Assembly: GCF_022549695.1 (NCBI RefSeq)
Contig: NZ_JAKZGS010000003.1
Coordinates: 124,001 to 188,000, forward strand
Source of the DNA: Belliella calami
GTDB lineage: Bacteria; Bacteroidota; Bacteroidia; Cytophagales; Cyclobacteriaceae
DNA length: 64,000 bases
Direction of reading: 5' to 3'
A program made the translations under genes and the position numbers. Positions 44,114-54,290 of this stretch are shown here, in pieces; position 1 is the first letter of the stretch, and each line of letters begins with the position of its first letter. The notes beneath the pieces were generated by a model that saw nothing but the letters and a program-made list of their open reading frames with translations, had not been told where the DNA came from and did not search any database.

Positions 44114-45025
44114 TCAGTCCCTTGATCCTCCCTTTGAGAATGTTTTTTCCAGTGCTTCTTCCAGCGTTGGGTATCGGAATTTAAATCCTGCTGCTTCTAT
44201 TTTTTTTGAACTGACTTTATTTCCTCCCAATACCATTTGTGCCATTTCACCCAGCACTATTTTCAATAAAAATCCAGGCACTCCTATATTGACAAACATT
44301 TTGTCAATTTTCTTTGCAGCAATTTCTGTTACTGTTTTGTTAGTAGCTGGTTGTGGACCAACGCCATTGAAAACTCCCGATAAGGTTTCGTTTTCCACAG
44401 CGAAAACAAACATCCTTGCTAAATCCTCAATTTGTATCCAACTCATCCATTGCTCTCCCGAACCCAGTGGTGCTGCAACGGGCGGCTTCATCATTTCTTT
44501 TAGTGCACCGCCAGCTTTATCAAGCACAATTCCAATTCTCAACATAACGGTTCTCAAACCAAGATCTTCCATTCGTTGACTTTCATTCTCCCAAGCAATC
44601 ACTACTTGTGACAAAAAATCATTGCCTTTTGGACTGTTTTCTGTGATCAAATTGTCTCCTGTATCAAAACCATAATAGCCAACAGCACTCGCAGCTACGA
44701 AGGTTTTTGGCTTTTTCTCTGCTTTGGATATTGCTTCGGAAAGGATTTGGGTGGAGTGGGTACGGCTGTGGAGGATTGCCTGCTTCCGTTTGGCAGTCCA
44801 GCGGCTATCTGCTACCCCTTCACCTGCAAGGTGTATGATTGCGTCTGCCCATTCTATGGCATTTTCATCAATTTTCATAGAATCCAAATCCCAAAAAAAT
44901 GATTTTTGTTCGTATTTGTCTGGGGATCTACTGAGCCAAGCGACCGTATATCCTTTTGTTTCAAGGTGTGCAGTGATTCTTTTTCCTACCAATCCCGACC
45001 CTCCAGTTATTAATATGTTTTTCAT
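44114..45025 (-). CDS. TIGR01777 family SDR epimerase-like protein
   Basis: 303-aa extended short-chain dehydrogenase-like protein. The NAD(P) motif is ITGGSGLVGKRI at about residues 6-17; 'IIHLAGEGVADSRWTAKRK' near 72 is typical of the YfcH/TIGR01777 family, as is the C-terminal DUF1731 segment 'GGNKVSSKKIEAAGFKFRYP'. Function is not established. The start at 45025 places the glycine motif close to the N-terminus; a start 39 bp further upstream is possible. Confidence 0.87.
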   Translation of the reverse strand: MKNILITGGSGLVGKRITAHLETKGYTVAWLSRSPDKYEQKSFFWDLDSMKIDENAIEWADAIIHLAGEGVADSRWTAKRKQAILHSRTHSTQILSEAISKAEKKPKTFVAASAVGYYGFDTGDNLITENSPKGNDFLSQVVIAWENESQRMEDLGLRTVMLRIGIVLDKAGGALKEMMKPPVAAPLGSGEQWMSWIQIEDLARMFVFAVENETLSGVFNGVGPQPATNKTVTEIAAKKIDKMFVNIGVPGFLLKIVLGEMAQMVLGGNKVSSKKIEAAGFKFRYPTLEEALEKTFSKGGSRD

Positions 45026-45169
45026 GACTTTTTGTTTTCTTATGTGCTTAATTAATAAAATCAATTATTAGCGACTTTGTTTAAGAATAGAAGTTAACCA
45101 TTTCTACCACGGAAAAAAAGCCTTCTCTAATTTAGCTTTAGAAGCATTCTTTTCTATTTTTGTGAAGTA

Positions 45170-45226
45170 TAGGTGATGGGGTTCCACCTTCAACCGCCCA
45201 TTTTTGGTGCTGATGACTCCTACTTC
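45170..45226 (+). ncRNA. Fluoride riboswitch (crcB motif)
   Basis: The sequence ggtgatggggttccacc ... caaccgcc ... ggtgctgatgactcctact fits the fluoride aptamer consensus: a 5' GGnGAUGG...GUUCxxCC stem-loop, an internal AACCGCC, and a 3' GCUGAUGACUCCUAC. The loop CCGCCC can pair back as the pseudoknot strand, and GGAGUC/GACUCC-type pairing closes the element. It lies 60 bp before a CLC gene of the fluoride-exporter type. This combination strongly supports the call. It should turn on the transporter when fluoride is bound. Confidence 0.92.
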
Positions 45227-45242
45227 AACTTTATTTATTTGT

Positions 45243-45269
45243 CTTCTGTTGCGTTTATTTCTTCAGAAG
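45243..45269 (+). promoter_or_regulatory. Possible riboswitch expression-platform hairpin
   Basis: CTTCTG (45243-45248) can pair with CAGAAG (45264-45269) just after the aptamer and 16 bp before the CLC start codon. It lacks a U tail, so control of translation initiation is more likely than termination. The switching partner was not worked out. Confidence 0.4.
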
Positions 45270-45285
45270 AATTCATCATTAGCTT

Positions 45286-46572
45286 ATGTTGGAGCAGGTT
45301 ATGGCACAATTGAAAATCAAAGAGTTTACAAGACAAGAGTTTTTCCCAAGTATCCAATTTACCGCCAAATGGCTTTTTTTGGCCAGTTTGATCGGGTTAT
45401 TGGCAGGGTCTGCATCCGCAGGTTTTTTGGTTTCGCTTCACTGGGTGACTGAATACAGGGAAGACAACATGTGGATCATTGCGCTTCTTCCTTTGGGGGG
45501 ATTACTGATCGGCTGGACTTATCACCAATATGGTCAAGACGTAGTAAAAGGCAATAATCAGCTTTTGGAAGAGTTTTACAATCCGCAGAAAACCATCCCC
45601 CTTAGGATGGCACCTTTGGTATTGTTAGGAACATTGGTTACACATCTCTTTGGAGGGTCAGCAGGCCGAGAGGGTACTGCTGTTCAGATGGGTGGTGCAA
45701 TAGCTGACCAATTTACCAAATGGTTTAAATTGACGAAGGAAGATCGAAGAATCATCATCACGATTGGAGTAGCGGCAGGATTTTCTTCAGTTTTCGGTAC
45801 GCCATTGGCTGGAGCTGTTTTTGCATTGGAGTGGTTGGTAATAGGGAGAGTTCGCTATGAATCGATATTGCCAGCGTTTATTGCAGCCTTTGTGGCACAT
45901 TATGCCTGTGCAGAGTTTTGGCAAGTACACCATACAGAATATGAAATCCCGTTTGTGCCAAAAGTAGATTTGATCAATTTATTGCTAATTATCCCAGCAG
46001 GGATTTGCTTTGGATTAGCAGGAAGGCTGTTTGCCAAGGCAACACACTTTTGGTCAAAAGTTTTTAAAAAATATATTTCTTACCCTCCTTTGAGGCCAGT
46101 TGTTGGGGGTGTAATGGTGGCCCTCATCGTCTTCGCAATGGGAACTACCAAATATATTGGCTTAGGTGTTCCAACTATCGTCGATGCTTTTTCCGAGGAT
46201 TTGCCTTGGTATGATTTCTTGGCAAAAATAGGAATGACTTCATTGACCCTTGGGGCAGGATTTAAGGGAGGAGAAGTGACACCTTTATTCTATACAGGAG
46301 CAACTCTCGGCAATGCACTTGCTTATCTGATTCCATTGCCTATAGCACTGTTGGCAGGAATGGGATTTGTGTCAGTATTTTCTGGTGCTACAAATACACC
46401 TTTGGCATGCACACTGATGGGAATAGAACTTTTTGGTGCAGAATCAGGGATTTTTATAGGAATAGCATGTGTTACAGCCTATGTTTTCAGCGGACATTCC
46501 GGGATTTACAATTCGCAGCTCACAGGATCTTCTAAAGGAAAAAAATTGGGAAAAGAGAGTCAAGAGACTTGA
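45286..46572 (+). CDS. CLC-type transporter, probable CLC-F fluoride/proton antiporter
   Basis: 428-aa CLC family membrane protein. 'GGSAGREGTAVQMGG' near residue 126 has Thr where chloride CLCs have Pro (GREGP). The usual serine motif GSGIP is replaced by KGNNQLLEE near 85. 'GFKGGEVTPLF' near 325 replaces GxFxP. These changes are those of the CLC-F fluoride exporters rather than chloride transporters. The fluoride riboswitch directly upstream supports this. It would expel F- in exchange for H+ and protect against fluoride. Start ATG at 45286. Confidence 0.9.
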   Translation: MLEQVMAQLKIKEFTRQEFFPSIQFTAKWLFLASLIGLLAGSASAGFLVSLHWVTEYREDNMWIIALLPLGGLLIGWTYHQYGQDVVKGNNQLLEEFYNPQKTIPLRMAPLVLLGTLVTHLFGGSAGREGTAVQMGGAIADQFTKWFKLTKEDRRIIITIGVAAGFSSVFGTPLAGAVFALEWLVIGRVRYESILPAFIAAFVAHYACAEFWQVHHTEYEIPFVPKVDLINLLLIIPAGICFGLAGRLFAKATHFWSKVFKKYISYPPLRPVVGGVMVALIVFAMGTTKYIGLGVPTIVDAFSEDLPWYDFLAKIGMTSLTLGAGFKGGEVTPLFYTGATLGNALAYLIPLPIALLAGMGFVSVFSGATNTPLACTLMGIELFGAESGIFIGIACVTAYVFSGHSGIYNSQLTGSSKGKKLGKESQET

Positions 46573-47040
46573 GGTGATTCGGTGGGTTAGAAGCGAGAAG
46601 ACCAGATATAGGAGACACAAGATGCAATAGTCACGACAGAGAAGTGAGAAGTGTCATTTTCTGTGAGAAATAATTGGAAAATGTAACCTTCGAACCTACG
46701 ACCCTTCCAATCTTCCAATTTTCCAATCTTTAGAACCAAGTCCAAAGAACAAATACCACCCATATTGCTAGACCTACCCAACCTTCCAACCTTATAACCT
46801 TCGAACTAATCTTCCAATTTTTTAATTTTCCAATCTTTAGAACCAAGTCCAAAGAACAAATACCACCCATATTGCTAGACCTACCTAACCTTCCAACTTT
46901 GCAGCCTTGCAACCTTCCAACTAATCTCCCAATCTTTTAGCCCCGATAACATTCATGAATTTTGGATATTAACAGCATGGGTTTAGCATACTTCTAAAGT
47001 TTGTTTATCTTTGTCCACTTTAATAAAATCAATCTAAATC
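46573..47040. repeat. Intergenic region with 107-bp tandem duplication
   Basis: 468 bp between the CLC gene and aspS. It begins with polypurine 'gagacacaag'-type sequence. It then holds two copies of a unit with 107-bp period: 46717-46778 is identical to 46824-46885 and the match continues to 46790/46897 with one change. Surrounding it are degenerate 'cttccaatcttccaat' octamer-like runs. The duplicated frames are not genes. Confidence 0.85.
47006..47013 (+). promoter_or_regulatory. Candidate -7 box for aspS
   Basis: TATCTTTG, exact TAnnTTTG, 27 bp before the aspS ATG. Confidence 0.5.
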
Positions 47041-48798
47041 ATGCTTAGATCTCATACTTGTGGAGAGTTACGTCTCACAGATGTCAATACAGAAGTTACG
47101 CTTGCCGGCTGGGTTCAGCGCGTTAGAAATAAAGGGGGACTTTTATGGGTGGATCTGCGGGATCGCTATGGAGTCACCCAATTGATTTTTGAGGAAGGTT
47201 CTACAGATAAATCACTTTTGGAAAAAGCAGCCTCACTTGGTCGTGAATTTGTTATCCAGGCGAGTGGTAAAGTAATAGAGAGAACTTCCAAAAATGATAA
47301 GATTCCAACAGGGGCTATCGAAATAAAGGCAGAAACACTAGAAGTTTTGAACGCTGCGAAAGTACCGCCATTTATCATCGAAGATGAAACAGACGGTGGA
47401 GATGAGCTTCGAATGAAATATAGATACCTAGATCTAAGGAGAAATGTAGTTCGTGAGAAGTTACAGTTGAGGCATCGCATGATGCAGGAAACCAGAAAAT
47501 ACATGGATGCTCAAGACTTCATCGAGGTGGAGACTCCAGTATTGATCAAGTCCACGCCCGAAGGAGCAAGGGACTTTGTGGTGCCATCTAGGGTTAATCC
47601 AGGGGAGTTTTATGCTTTGCCACAATCTCCACAGACCTTCAAGCAATTGCTGATGGTAAGTGGTTTTGATAGATATTTTCAGATTGTCAAATGCTTCAGG
47701 GATGAAGATCTAAGAGCAGATAGACAGCCTGAGTTTACGCAGATAGATTGCGAAATGTCCTTTGTGACACAAGAAGATATCCTCAGGACTTTTGAAGGCT
47801 TGGTGAGGCATTTGTTCACCAATGTCAAAGAGGTTCAGTTGGGAGAAGTAGAGAGGATGACATTTGCCGATGCTATGAAGTACTACGGCAATGACAAGCC
47901 TGACTTGAGGTTTGACATGAAGTTTGCTGAATTGAATGATGTTGCACAAGGGAAAGGCTTCGCGATTTTTGACCAAGCAGAATTGGTAGTCGGCATCTGT
48001 GCCACAGGGGCAGGGGAATATACCAGAAAGCAAATAGATGCATTGACAGAATGGGTCAAAAGACCGCAAATCGGTGCCAAGGGATTGGTTTATGTCAAAT
48101 GCAATGAGGATGGAACTTACAAATCATCAGTTGATAAATTTTACAATCAAGAAGACCTGAAAGCTTGGGCCGAGAAAGCTGGAGCAAAAGTCGGGGATTT
48201 GATTTTGGTATTGTCAGGCGATGCAAAGTCCACCAGAAAACAAATGTCAGAACTCCGTCTAAAAATGGGCGAAGATTTGGGTTTGAAGGATAGAAATGTT
48301 TTCAAACCACTTTGGGTTGTTGATTTTCCACTTTTGGAATGGGATGAAGAAACCCAAAGATTCCATGCCATGCATCATCCATTTACCTCTCCAAAGACGG
48401 AAGATATTCCATTGTTGGAAACAGACCCAGGGGCAGTTCGAGCAAATGCTTATGACTTGGTCATCAATGGAGTGGAAATCGGTGGAGGTTCCATCAGGAT
48501 TCACGACCGACCGACCCAACAGTTGATGTTCAAACATCTAGGCTTTACTGAAGAAGAAGCACAGAAGCAATTCGGGTTCTTGATGGAAGCTTTCGAATAT
48601 GGAGCACCACCACATGGAGGGATTGCATTCGGGTTTGATAGATTCTGCGCTATTTTTGGCGGATCGGATTCTATCAGGGATTACATTGCATTCCCAAAAA
48701 ACAATTCTGGAAGAGACGTAATGATCGATTCCCCAAGTACCATTGCCGACGAGCAGTTGAAAGAATTGTCTATTCAGGTGGAGTTGAAAAAGGCTTGA
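47041..48798 (+). CDS. aspS: Aspartyl-tRNA synthetase
   Basis: 585-aa class II synthetase of the bacterial type. An OB-fold anticodon-binding domain covers residues 1-105 ('[19 protein letters not shown]'). Class II motif 2 is [18 protein letters not shown] near 220. A GAD insertion domain spans about 280-420 and motif 3 is '[15 protein letters not shown]' near 525. Bacterial AspRS may be discriminating or not; this one has no linked amidotransferase in the window. Terminator follows. Confidence 0.97.
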   Translation: MLRSHTCGELRLTDVNTEVTLAGWVQRVRNKGGLLWVDLRDRYGVTQLIFEEGSTDKSLLEKAASLGREFVIQASGKVIERTSKNDKIPTGAIEIKAETLEVLNAAKVPPFIIEDETDGGDELRMKYRYLDLRRNVVREKLQLRHRMMQETRKYMDAQDFIEVETPVLIKSTPEGARDFVVPSRVNPGEFYALPQSPQTFKQLLMVSGFDRYFQIVKCFRDEDLRADRQPEFTQIDCEMSFVTQEDILRTFEGLVRHLFTNVKEVQLGEVERMTFADAMKYYGNDKPDLRFDMKFAELNDVAQGKGFAIFDQAELVVGICATGAGEYTRKQIDALTEWVKRPQIGAKGLVYVKCNEDGTYKSSVDKFYNQEDLKAWAEKAGAKVGDLILVLSGDAKSTRKQMSELRLKMGEDLGLKDRNVFKPLWVVDFPLLEWDEETQRFHAMHHPFTSPKTEDIPLLETDPGAVRANAYDLVINGVEIGGGSIRIHDRPTQQLMFKHLGFTEEEAQKQFGFLMEAFEYGAPPHGGIAFGFDRFCAIFGGSDSIRDYIAFPKNNSGRDVMIDSPSTIADEQLKELSIQVELKKA

Positions 48799-48814
48799 GA
48801 ATTTATTTGAGTAA

Positions 48815-48854
48815 AAAAAAGAGGAGGGGCTTTATAGCCACTCCTCTTTTGTTA
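48815..48854. terminator. Convergent terminator after aspS
   Basis: AAAAGAGGAG..GGCT-TTAT-AGCC..CTCCTCTTTT hairpin with A run before and T run after, between aspS and a minus-strand gene. Confidence 0.9.
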
Positions 48855-48859
48855 TTGGT

Positions 48860-49531
48860 TTATTGTATTTCTAAGCCTAAAAGAGTATTTGAGGTGCCAG
48901 ATTTATTGCCTTTGAAAATCAACAATTTATTTCCTTCTAGCGCTATAATTTCATACTCAACCACCCCTTCGTATTTTTCTTTTTTGAAACTTTCATCTTT
49001 ATTTCTTATGTTAATAAAGATTTTACCATTTCTTTCTTCCAAAGGTTCGTCTAAGTTGAAATTAATTATTTCATTTAAGTCGTTGTAGTTCATTTTCCAA
49101 CTATTCCTTGAATAGGTCTTTTCCATTTTTAATAACAACTTCTTTCCATCAATCGACTTGCTAATATCAGAAATATTCAAATTGTTTTCTTTATAAATTG
49201 TAGCTGAATACATAGAAGTTTTTGAAAAAACAGAATTTTCAATATTTCTATAATTTATGTATAAATGGCTTGCTCCTTTTATTGAAGCCTCACTTTTTAA
49301 TTTGCGGAGAGCTCTATTGTTTATGGTATTTATAGGAGAAATGGAAAAAACACCTTTAGCTTTTGAAAATATTAAATCCCCTTTTTGAAAGTCTTTAGCT
49401 TCCTCTAAATTGTCCAATATTTCGATTTCTTCTGGTGGAGTATATCCTTGAATATTCCAACTTTCTATTTGTGCAACTAATAATTGACTGAAAAAAGTCA
49501 TGATGATGGTAAATAGGAGTGTTTTTTTCAT
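48860..49531 (-). CDS. Secreted protein of unknown function
   Basis: 223 aa with a signal peptide (cleavage near LLVAQIES). The mature part is rich in Lys, Asn and Ile with alternating strands ('KTSMYSATIYKENNLNISDI', 'YEGVVEYEIIALEGNKLLIF'). 'SEASIKGASHLYINY' near 85 resembles the conserved core of small periplasmic metal- or stress-related proteins but is not enough for a family call. No conserved Cys or metal motif seen. It stands alone, 149 bp from the next gene. Confidence 0.65.
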   Translation of the reverse strand: MKKTLLFTIIMTFFSQLLVAQIESWNIQGYTPPEEIEILDNLEEAKDFQKGDLIFSKAKGVFSISPINTINNRALRKLKSEASIKGASHLYINYRNIENSVFSKTSMYSATIYKENNLNISDISKSIDGKKLLLKMEKTYSRNSWKMNYNDLNEIINFNLDEPLEERNGKIFINIRNKDESFKKEKYEGVVEYEIIALEGNKLLIFKGNKSGTSNTLLGLEIQ

Positions 49532-49680
49532 AATATTTTTGTTTGTTAAATGTTACGGCGATAATAGTTAGGGGGTTGTTATATTAATTGATAATAATTT
49601 TGAATTTTTCATTAAGAATTCCTTTACTTCAGAAAGTTTGAAAAAGAAACTATAATTTTACTTTTATAAAAGTAGTTTAA

Positions 49681-50364
49681 TCAATCAACATAATGCGCCC
49701 TTATTCCCATTACAATTAATAATTGAGCAAGCAGATAGGTGCCCATGACCAAGACGCCAGATTCGGGAAAGGATTTGAAAAACATATTTAAAGCTAAAAT
49801 CCCATCAGAAATCATAAAGAATAATGCACCAACAAACACTTGCCAAAAACTGGCAGGGTTTGTTTTTTTGAAGCGCTCTCGGGCAGTTGTCACCATAGTC
49901 AATATCACAAGCATATAGATTATCACAGGGATTTTCATTTCTCCCAGATTGGGATTTACTAAATAGTAAACAATGACAGCGGGAAGATATATGGGTAGAT
50001 TATAAAGAAATAGCCTGATAAAATTCACTTGACCTATTTCAAAAGGCTTTGTTTGGCTCAGCTTGAAGCTAATGACATAACAAATGTGTGCCATCAAAAA
50101 AGCGCCAAGCCCATAGAGGAACAGTTGGGGAAATAATAAAAGCACATCGCCCATCCATGAAAAAAGCAATGCACCTACCATTGTTTTTCTCAGAATTGTC
50201 CCCGATAAGTTTTTGCTGATTTGATGAAAATAGATGGCAAGAGGGATTATGATCAAAGGTTTTGAGTAGATTCTCATGTTCATATCGCCTTGTGCGGTCA
50301 ATGCTAGGTCTATAATTCCCGCTATTAAATAAAGGTATAACCAATATATATTTCTGTTTTTCAT
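49681..50364 (-). CDS. YhhN/TMEM86-family (lysoplasmalogenase-like) membrane protein
   Basis: 227 aa with about seven or eight transmembrane helices. The family segments 'GALLFSWMGDVLLL' (about residues 64-77), YSKPLIIIPLAIY near 33 and 'GALFFMISDGILALNMF' near 180 are present, with the two Asp residues that mark the putative catalytic pair. Eukaryotic TMEM86B cleaves the vinyl-ether bond of lysoplasmalogen; whether bacterial members do so is not clear. Confidence 0.87.
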   Translation of the reverse strand: MKNRNIYWLYLYLIAGIIDLALTAQGDMNMRIYSKPLIIIPLAIYFHQISKNLSGTILRKTMVGALLFSWMGDVLLLFPQLFLYGLGAFLMAHICYVISFKLSQTKPFEIGQVNFIRLFLYNLPIYLPAVIVYYLVNPNLGEMKIPVIIYMLVILTMVTTARERFKKTNPASFWQVFVGALFFMISDGILALNMFFKSFPESGVLVMGTYLLAQLLIVMGIRAHYVD

Positions 50365-50884
50365 AAGTCTCTAGAAATTATAATTAGGTCATAGATATGG
50401 CCCAATTGAACCTAAAATTAAAAGGTTTTTAAAGAATTCAAGAACAATTGATCTTCAAATTATCTAAGGGGTATGATTAGAGGTTCGATTGACCTCATAG
50501 GAGTTCTGCTTCAAGTGAAACTTCTGAAACTACAATGAGTAGTTTTGTTTGAAAAGAGGAGATTAAATTTCAACCTTCAAAACAACTCAAAACTACTTAA
50601 CATTCCGATAAAGAAAACTTAACACGAGATGAAGGAAACAAACTTAATTTCAAAATAAAGGGTGATTTACTGGGTTTAAACCGTTTGAAATACAAAAAAA
50701 CGAGAGAAAAGAAAATTTCCTTCTTTTTTCAATGTTAAGAAATTGTTAAGTAATATTGTGAAATAATGTTAAAACTTAACAATTACAAAAAAAAATACTT
50801 GTCTAAGTCCTATACATTTGTACTCGGAAAAACTAAGTAAATCCTAAAACTGAAATTTTAAATTTTCCACAAAAAACAAAAATT
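50365..50884. other. 520-bp intergenic gap with Oar-receptor promoter
   Basis: AT-rich gap between divergent genes. The only clear signal is TACATTTG at 50813-50820, an exact TAnnTTTG box that would give the Oar-like receptor gene a leader of roughly 57 bases. Several TTAA-rich words (gttaag, cttaac) at 50740-50780 may bind a regulator. No small gene or RNA motif recognised. Confidence 0.5.
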
Positions 50885-53800
50885 ATGAGGCAATCATTAC
50901 TTAAGAGTCTATTTGCTTTTGCACTTGTCGTATTTGCGATAGGAACTGCATTAGGGCAAGTAACAACGAGTTCTATTCAAGGAATCGTTTCAGACGCATC
51001 TGGAGAAACACTTCCAGGTGCAAATGTCGTTGCTGTACACGAGCCATCTGGCACTCGTTACGGTGCTGTAACCAATTTAGAAGGTAGGTTTTCGTTACCT
51101 AATTTAAGAATTGGTGGACCTTACACTATCCAAATTAGTTTTATCGGGTTTAGAACTCAGTCTTACACAGGAATTGTGTTGAAATTGGGTGAGCCATATT
51201 CATTAACGGTGAACTTAGATGATGATAGTGAGGATTTGTCAGAAATAATTGTGACAGCATCAAGAACAGGGGATTTCACTTCTTCTAGAACAGGTGCAGC
51301 TACAAATATCAGCAATGAACAAGTTAATTCACTTCCAACTATTAATAGAAGTCTTACAGATTTTACAAGGTTGACTCCCCAGTCAAATGGAAATAGTTTT
51401 GCAGGACGTGATGGTAGATATAACAATGTTCAAATAGACGGTGCAAATTTTAATAACGGATTTGGGCTTAGTGATGGTTTATTGCCAGGAGGAAGATCCC
51501 AGCCAATTTCCCTTGATGCTATTCAAGAGATAACTGTAAATATAGCTCCATATGATGTAAGACAAAGTCAATTTACAGGAGCTGGTGTAAACGCAGTGAC
51601 AAGAAGCGGGACTAACCAATTTGAAGGTTCTGCATTCGGTTTTTTTAGAAATCAAAATTATAGTGGCAGAAGGGTAGGTGATTTAGAGTTAGATGAACAA
51701 AATCAGGCTTCAACAAAAATTATGGGCTTTAGATTAGGTGGACCAATTATTAAAAATAAATTGTTCTTTTTTGTTAATGCAGAGCAAACAATAAATGAGG
51801 GAACTAACCCAGGGGCTGTTAATCTTTGGAGACCTTCTCAAGATGGCATTGCAAATCCTGATAATAACATCTCTAGAACCCGTGAATCAGATCTAATTGC
51901 AGTTAGAGATCACCTTATCAATACTTGGAATTATGATCCAGGGAGATATCAAGGATATGCAAACGATGCAGGAGACAAAAGCACATCTATATTTGCTAGG
52001 CTAGATTGGAATATCAACGAAAAACATAAATTTGCTGCAAGATTTAGTAGCGTAAGAGGAACTCGATCATCACTAGTAAATGGTAATTCTGGCCCAAGAC
52101 CAAGGTCAGCTGTAAATAGAGTAAGTGACCAGTCCATTGCATTTGAATCAACTCAGTATGGTACTGATGACATTGTAGACTCTTATGCAGTCGAATTGAG
52201 CAGTTACTTCTCTCCAAAACTATCAAACCAATTTATCGGAACCTACTCAAAAATTCAAGCAACAAGATCTACTTTTAGCAATAGATTGTTTCCTACAATT
52301 GATATTTATACAGATATAGTAAGAGACCCTGTAACTGGTACTCCAACAACTGATGGAACTAATTACATTACAGCTGGTTATGATCCATTTACGTTCGGAA
52401 ATGATGTCATAAATAACAACTTCAATATTGTTAATAATTTAACCTACGTAGAAGGTAAGCATGAAATAACTGCAGGTGTAGCCTTTGATTCCCAAACTTT
52501 CGGAAATCAATTCTTAAGAATCGGAGCTTCCTATTACAGATATGCCTCTGTTGATGATTTTCTTTCAACTGGTACTCCAAATGAAGTAGCCCCAATTATG
52601 TTTGGAGTTACTTACCCATATGAAGGTGCTGATACTTATGGCGGAATTACTCTTGGACAAGCTAGTATCTATTTGCAAGATAAAATTAGCATTTCTCCAA
52701 AGTTCGAATTAACAGCTGGTTTAAGAGCCGAGGCTCCATTATTCTTGAATCAATTGACTACAAACCAATCAATCGATGACTTGGAGTTCAGGTCAATTGA
52801 TGGAGGTACGAAAAATTATAAATCAGGAGAATGGCCAAAAACTAGAATAAACCTGAGTCCAAGAGTTGGGTTTAATTATGATGTCTTTGGTGATGGCAAG
52901 CTTAAATTAAGAGGTGGTACAGGTATTTTCTACGGTAATATTCCGTTTGTTTGGTTCACAAACATGCCTTCAGGTGCAGGTGGATATCAGAACAATGTAG
53001 AGCCTAATAGCTATGGGGAAATTTCTGATTGGATCGGTGGAATAAGATTCAATGAAGACCCATATTTTTGGCCAAACAATCCTCCTGCTGGTTCAGAAGA
53101 TGTTTTCTTGACAAGCCCTCAGGGAGGAGCTCCAGGAACTATTGCCTTAGTAGATGATGAATTTAAAATGCCAAGTGTTTGGAGAACTAGTTTTGGATCT
53201 GATTTCCAAGTTCCAAATACCCCCATCACTCTTACAGGCGATTTGATGTACACACGAGATGTAAATGCAGTTTATCAATTCTTGGCGAATAGAGCAGACG
53301 CAACACAATTTTTTAATAATGGAAATGATAATAGAGAATTTTATCCAGGACCTGGTGGAGCACCTAGATTCAACCCCGCAATAGGTCCTAATAATGTGTT
53401 TATACTTTCAAATACACAAGAAAAAGGTAACATAGTAAATGCAACTTTTGGTGGAACAATTAATTCAAATAGAGGTTTGTTTGGTTCATTGTTTTACACT
53501 TACACTTATGCAGATGAAGTATCGAGTAACCCAGGTTCTTCAGCTAATTCAGCATTTGCAGGTCCAAACATTAATAATCCAAACCAACAAATGCTCTACA
53601 ATTCCTTCTTTGCTGTTCCTCATAGAGTAGTTGGAAGTTTGTCATATAAGTTGAACTACTTGAATCATGCTTCTACAACTTTCTCTATTTTCTATAATGG
53701 AGCACATCAAGGTAGATTTAGCTATAGATACACTAATGATATCAATGGTGATGGTATTAACTCTGATTTGCTATATGTACCAGCCAATGACAGCGAAATA

Positions 53801-54262
53801 AATTTTGCGGATATTGTTATCGATGGTCAAGTCAGATTTACAGCTGCCCAACAATTGGAAGCTTTCAACGAGTTTGTTGATAACGATCCGCACTTAAGCA
53901 AAAGAAGGGGTCAGTATGCTGAAAGGAACGGTAACCTTATCCCTTGGTTAAATAGATTTGACATTAGAATCTTGCAAGACCTATATACAAATATTGGGAG
54001 TAGAAAAAACACTCTTCAATTAAGTTTGGATATTATGAATTTTGGCAATATGCTAAATTCTGATTGGGGTATTGCTACTGGATTTAATAATGCTCAAAAT
54101 TTATTGGTTCCAGCAGGAATTCAACAAAATGGACCTTCAACATTTAGAATGACAACTGTTACTGAAGATGGTCAACTTGCTTTGCCAAAAACTCCATTTA
54201 GAGATATTACCACAATTGGAACAACTTGGAACATGCAAATAGGTTTAAGATATATATTCTAA
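50885..54262 (+). CDS. Oar-like TonB-dependent receptor
   Basis: 1125-aa outer-membrane protein. Signal peptide to about ...GTALGQ; carboxypeptidase-regulatory-like domain 'SIQGIVSDASGETLPGANVV' (about 28-115); plug domain with 'VNSLPTINRSLTDFTRLTPQ' and 'YNNVQIDGANFNNGFGL' (about 125-250); and a large 22-strand-type barrel with 'GVNAVTRSGTNQFEGSAFGF'. The chain ends in the aromatic 'MQIGLRYIF', typical of BamA substrates. Oar-like receptors include protease or adhesion-related transporters in Bacteroidota and Myxococcus; the ligand is not known. No SusD partner follows, so glycan uptake of the Sus type is not suggested. Confidence 0.92.
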   Translation: MRQSLLKSLFAFALVVFAIGTALGQVTTSSIQGIVSDASGETLPGANVVAVHEPSGTRYGAVTNLEGRFSLPNLRIGGPYTIQISFIGFRTQSYTGIVLKLGEPYSLTVNLDDDSEDLSEIIVTASRTGDFTSSRTGAATNISNEQVNSLPTINRSLTDFTRLTPQSNGNSFAGRDGRYNNVQIDGANFNNGFGLSDGLLPGGRSQPISLDAIQEITVNIAPYDVRQSQFTGAGVNAVTRSGTNQFEGSAFGFFRNQNYSGRRVGDLELDEQNQASTKIMGFRLGGPIIKNKLFFFVNAEQTINEGTNPGAVNLWRPSQDGIANPDNNISRTRESDLIAVRDHLINTWNYDPGRYQGYANDAGDKSTSIFARLDWNINEKHKFAARFSSVRGTRSSLVNGNSGPRPRSAVNRVSDQSIAFESTQYGTDDIVDSYAVELSSYFSPKLSNQFIGTYSKIQATRSTFSNRLFPTIDIYTDIVRDPVTGTPTTDGTNYITAGYDPFTFGNDVINNNFNIVNNLTYVEGKHEITAGVAFDSQTFGNQFLRIGASYYRYASVDDFLSTGTPNEVAPIMFGVTYPYEGADTYGGITLGQASIYLQDKISISPKFELTAGLRAEAPLFLNQLTTNQSIDDLEFRSIDGGTKNYKSGEWPKTRINLSPRVGFNYDVFGDGKLKLRGGTGIFYGNIPFVWFTNMPSGAGGYQNNVEPNSYGEISDWIGGIRFNEDPYFWPNNPPAGSEDVFLTSPQGGAPGTIALVDDEFKMPSVWRTSFGSDFQVPNTPITLTGDLMYTRDVNAVYQFLANRADATQFFNNGNDNREFYPGPGGAPRFNPAIGPNNVFILSNTQEKGNIVNATFGGTINSNRGLFGSLFYTYTYADEVSSNPGSSANSAFAGPNINNPNQQMLYNSFFAVPHRVVGSLSYKLNYLNHASTTFSIFYNGAHQGRFSYRYTNDINGDGINSDLLYVPANDSEINFADIVIDGQVRFTAAQQLEAFNEFVDNDPHLSKRRGQYAERNGNLIPWLNRFDIRILQDLYTNIGSRKNTLQLSLDIMNFGNMLNSDWGIATGFNNAQNLLVPAGIQQNGPSTFRMTTVTEDGQLALPKTPFRDITTIGTTWNMQIGLRYIF

Positions 54263-54290
54263 TTGTTTAGAATGAAACACCTAATTCTTA

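Noticed and set aside
44001-44579. 192-codon plus-strand open frame
   Set aside because: It lies mostly antisense to the TIGR01777 gene and begins inside the palindromic repeat; the protein has no coherent pattern.
45204-45452. 82-codon plus-strand frame over the fluoride riboswitch
   Set aside because: It overlaps the aptamer and the out-of-frame start of the CLC gene; the region is explained by the riboswitch.
46587-46912. Two similar short minus-strand frames with a shared internal segment
   Set aside because: The shared segment is only the 107-bp tandem duplication read through; no real protein features.
50885-54262. SusC of a polysaccharide utilisation locus
   Set aside because: No SusD-like gene or glycoside hydrolase follows; the protein resembles the Oar type and stands alone.
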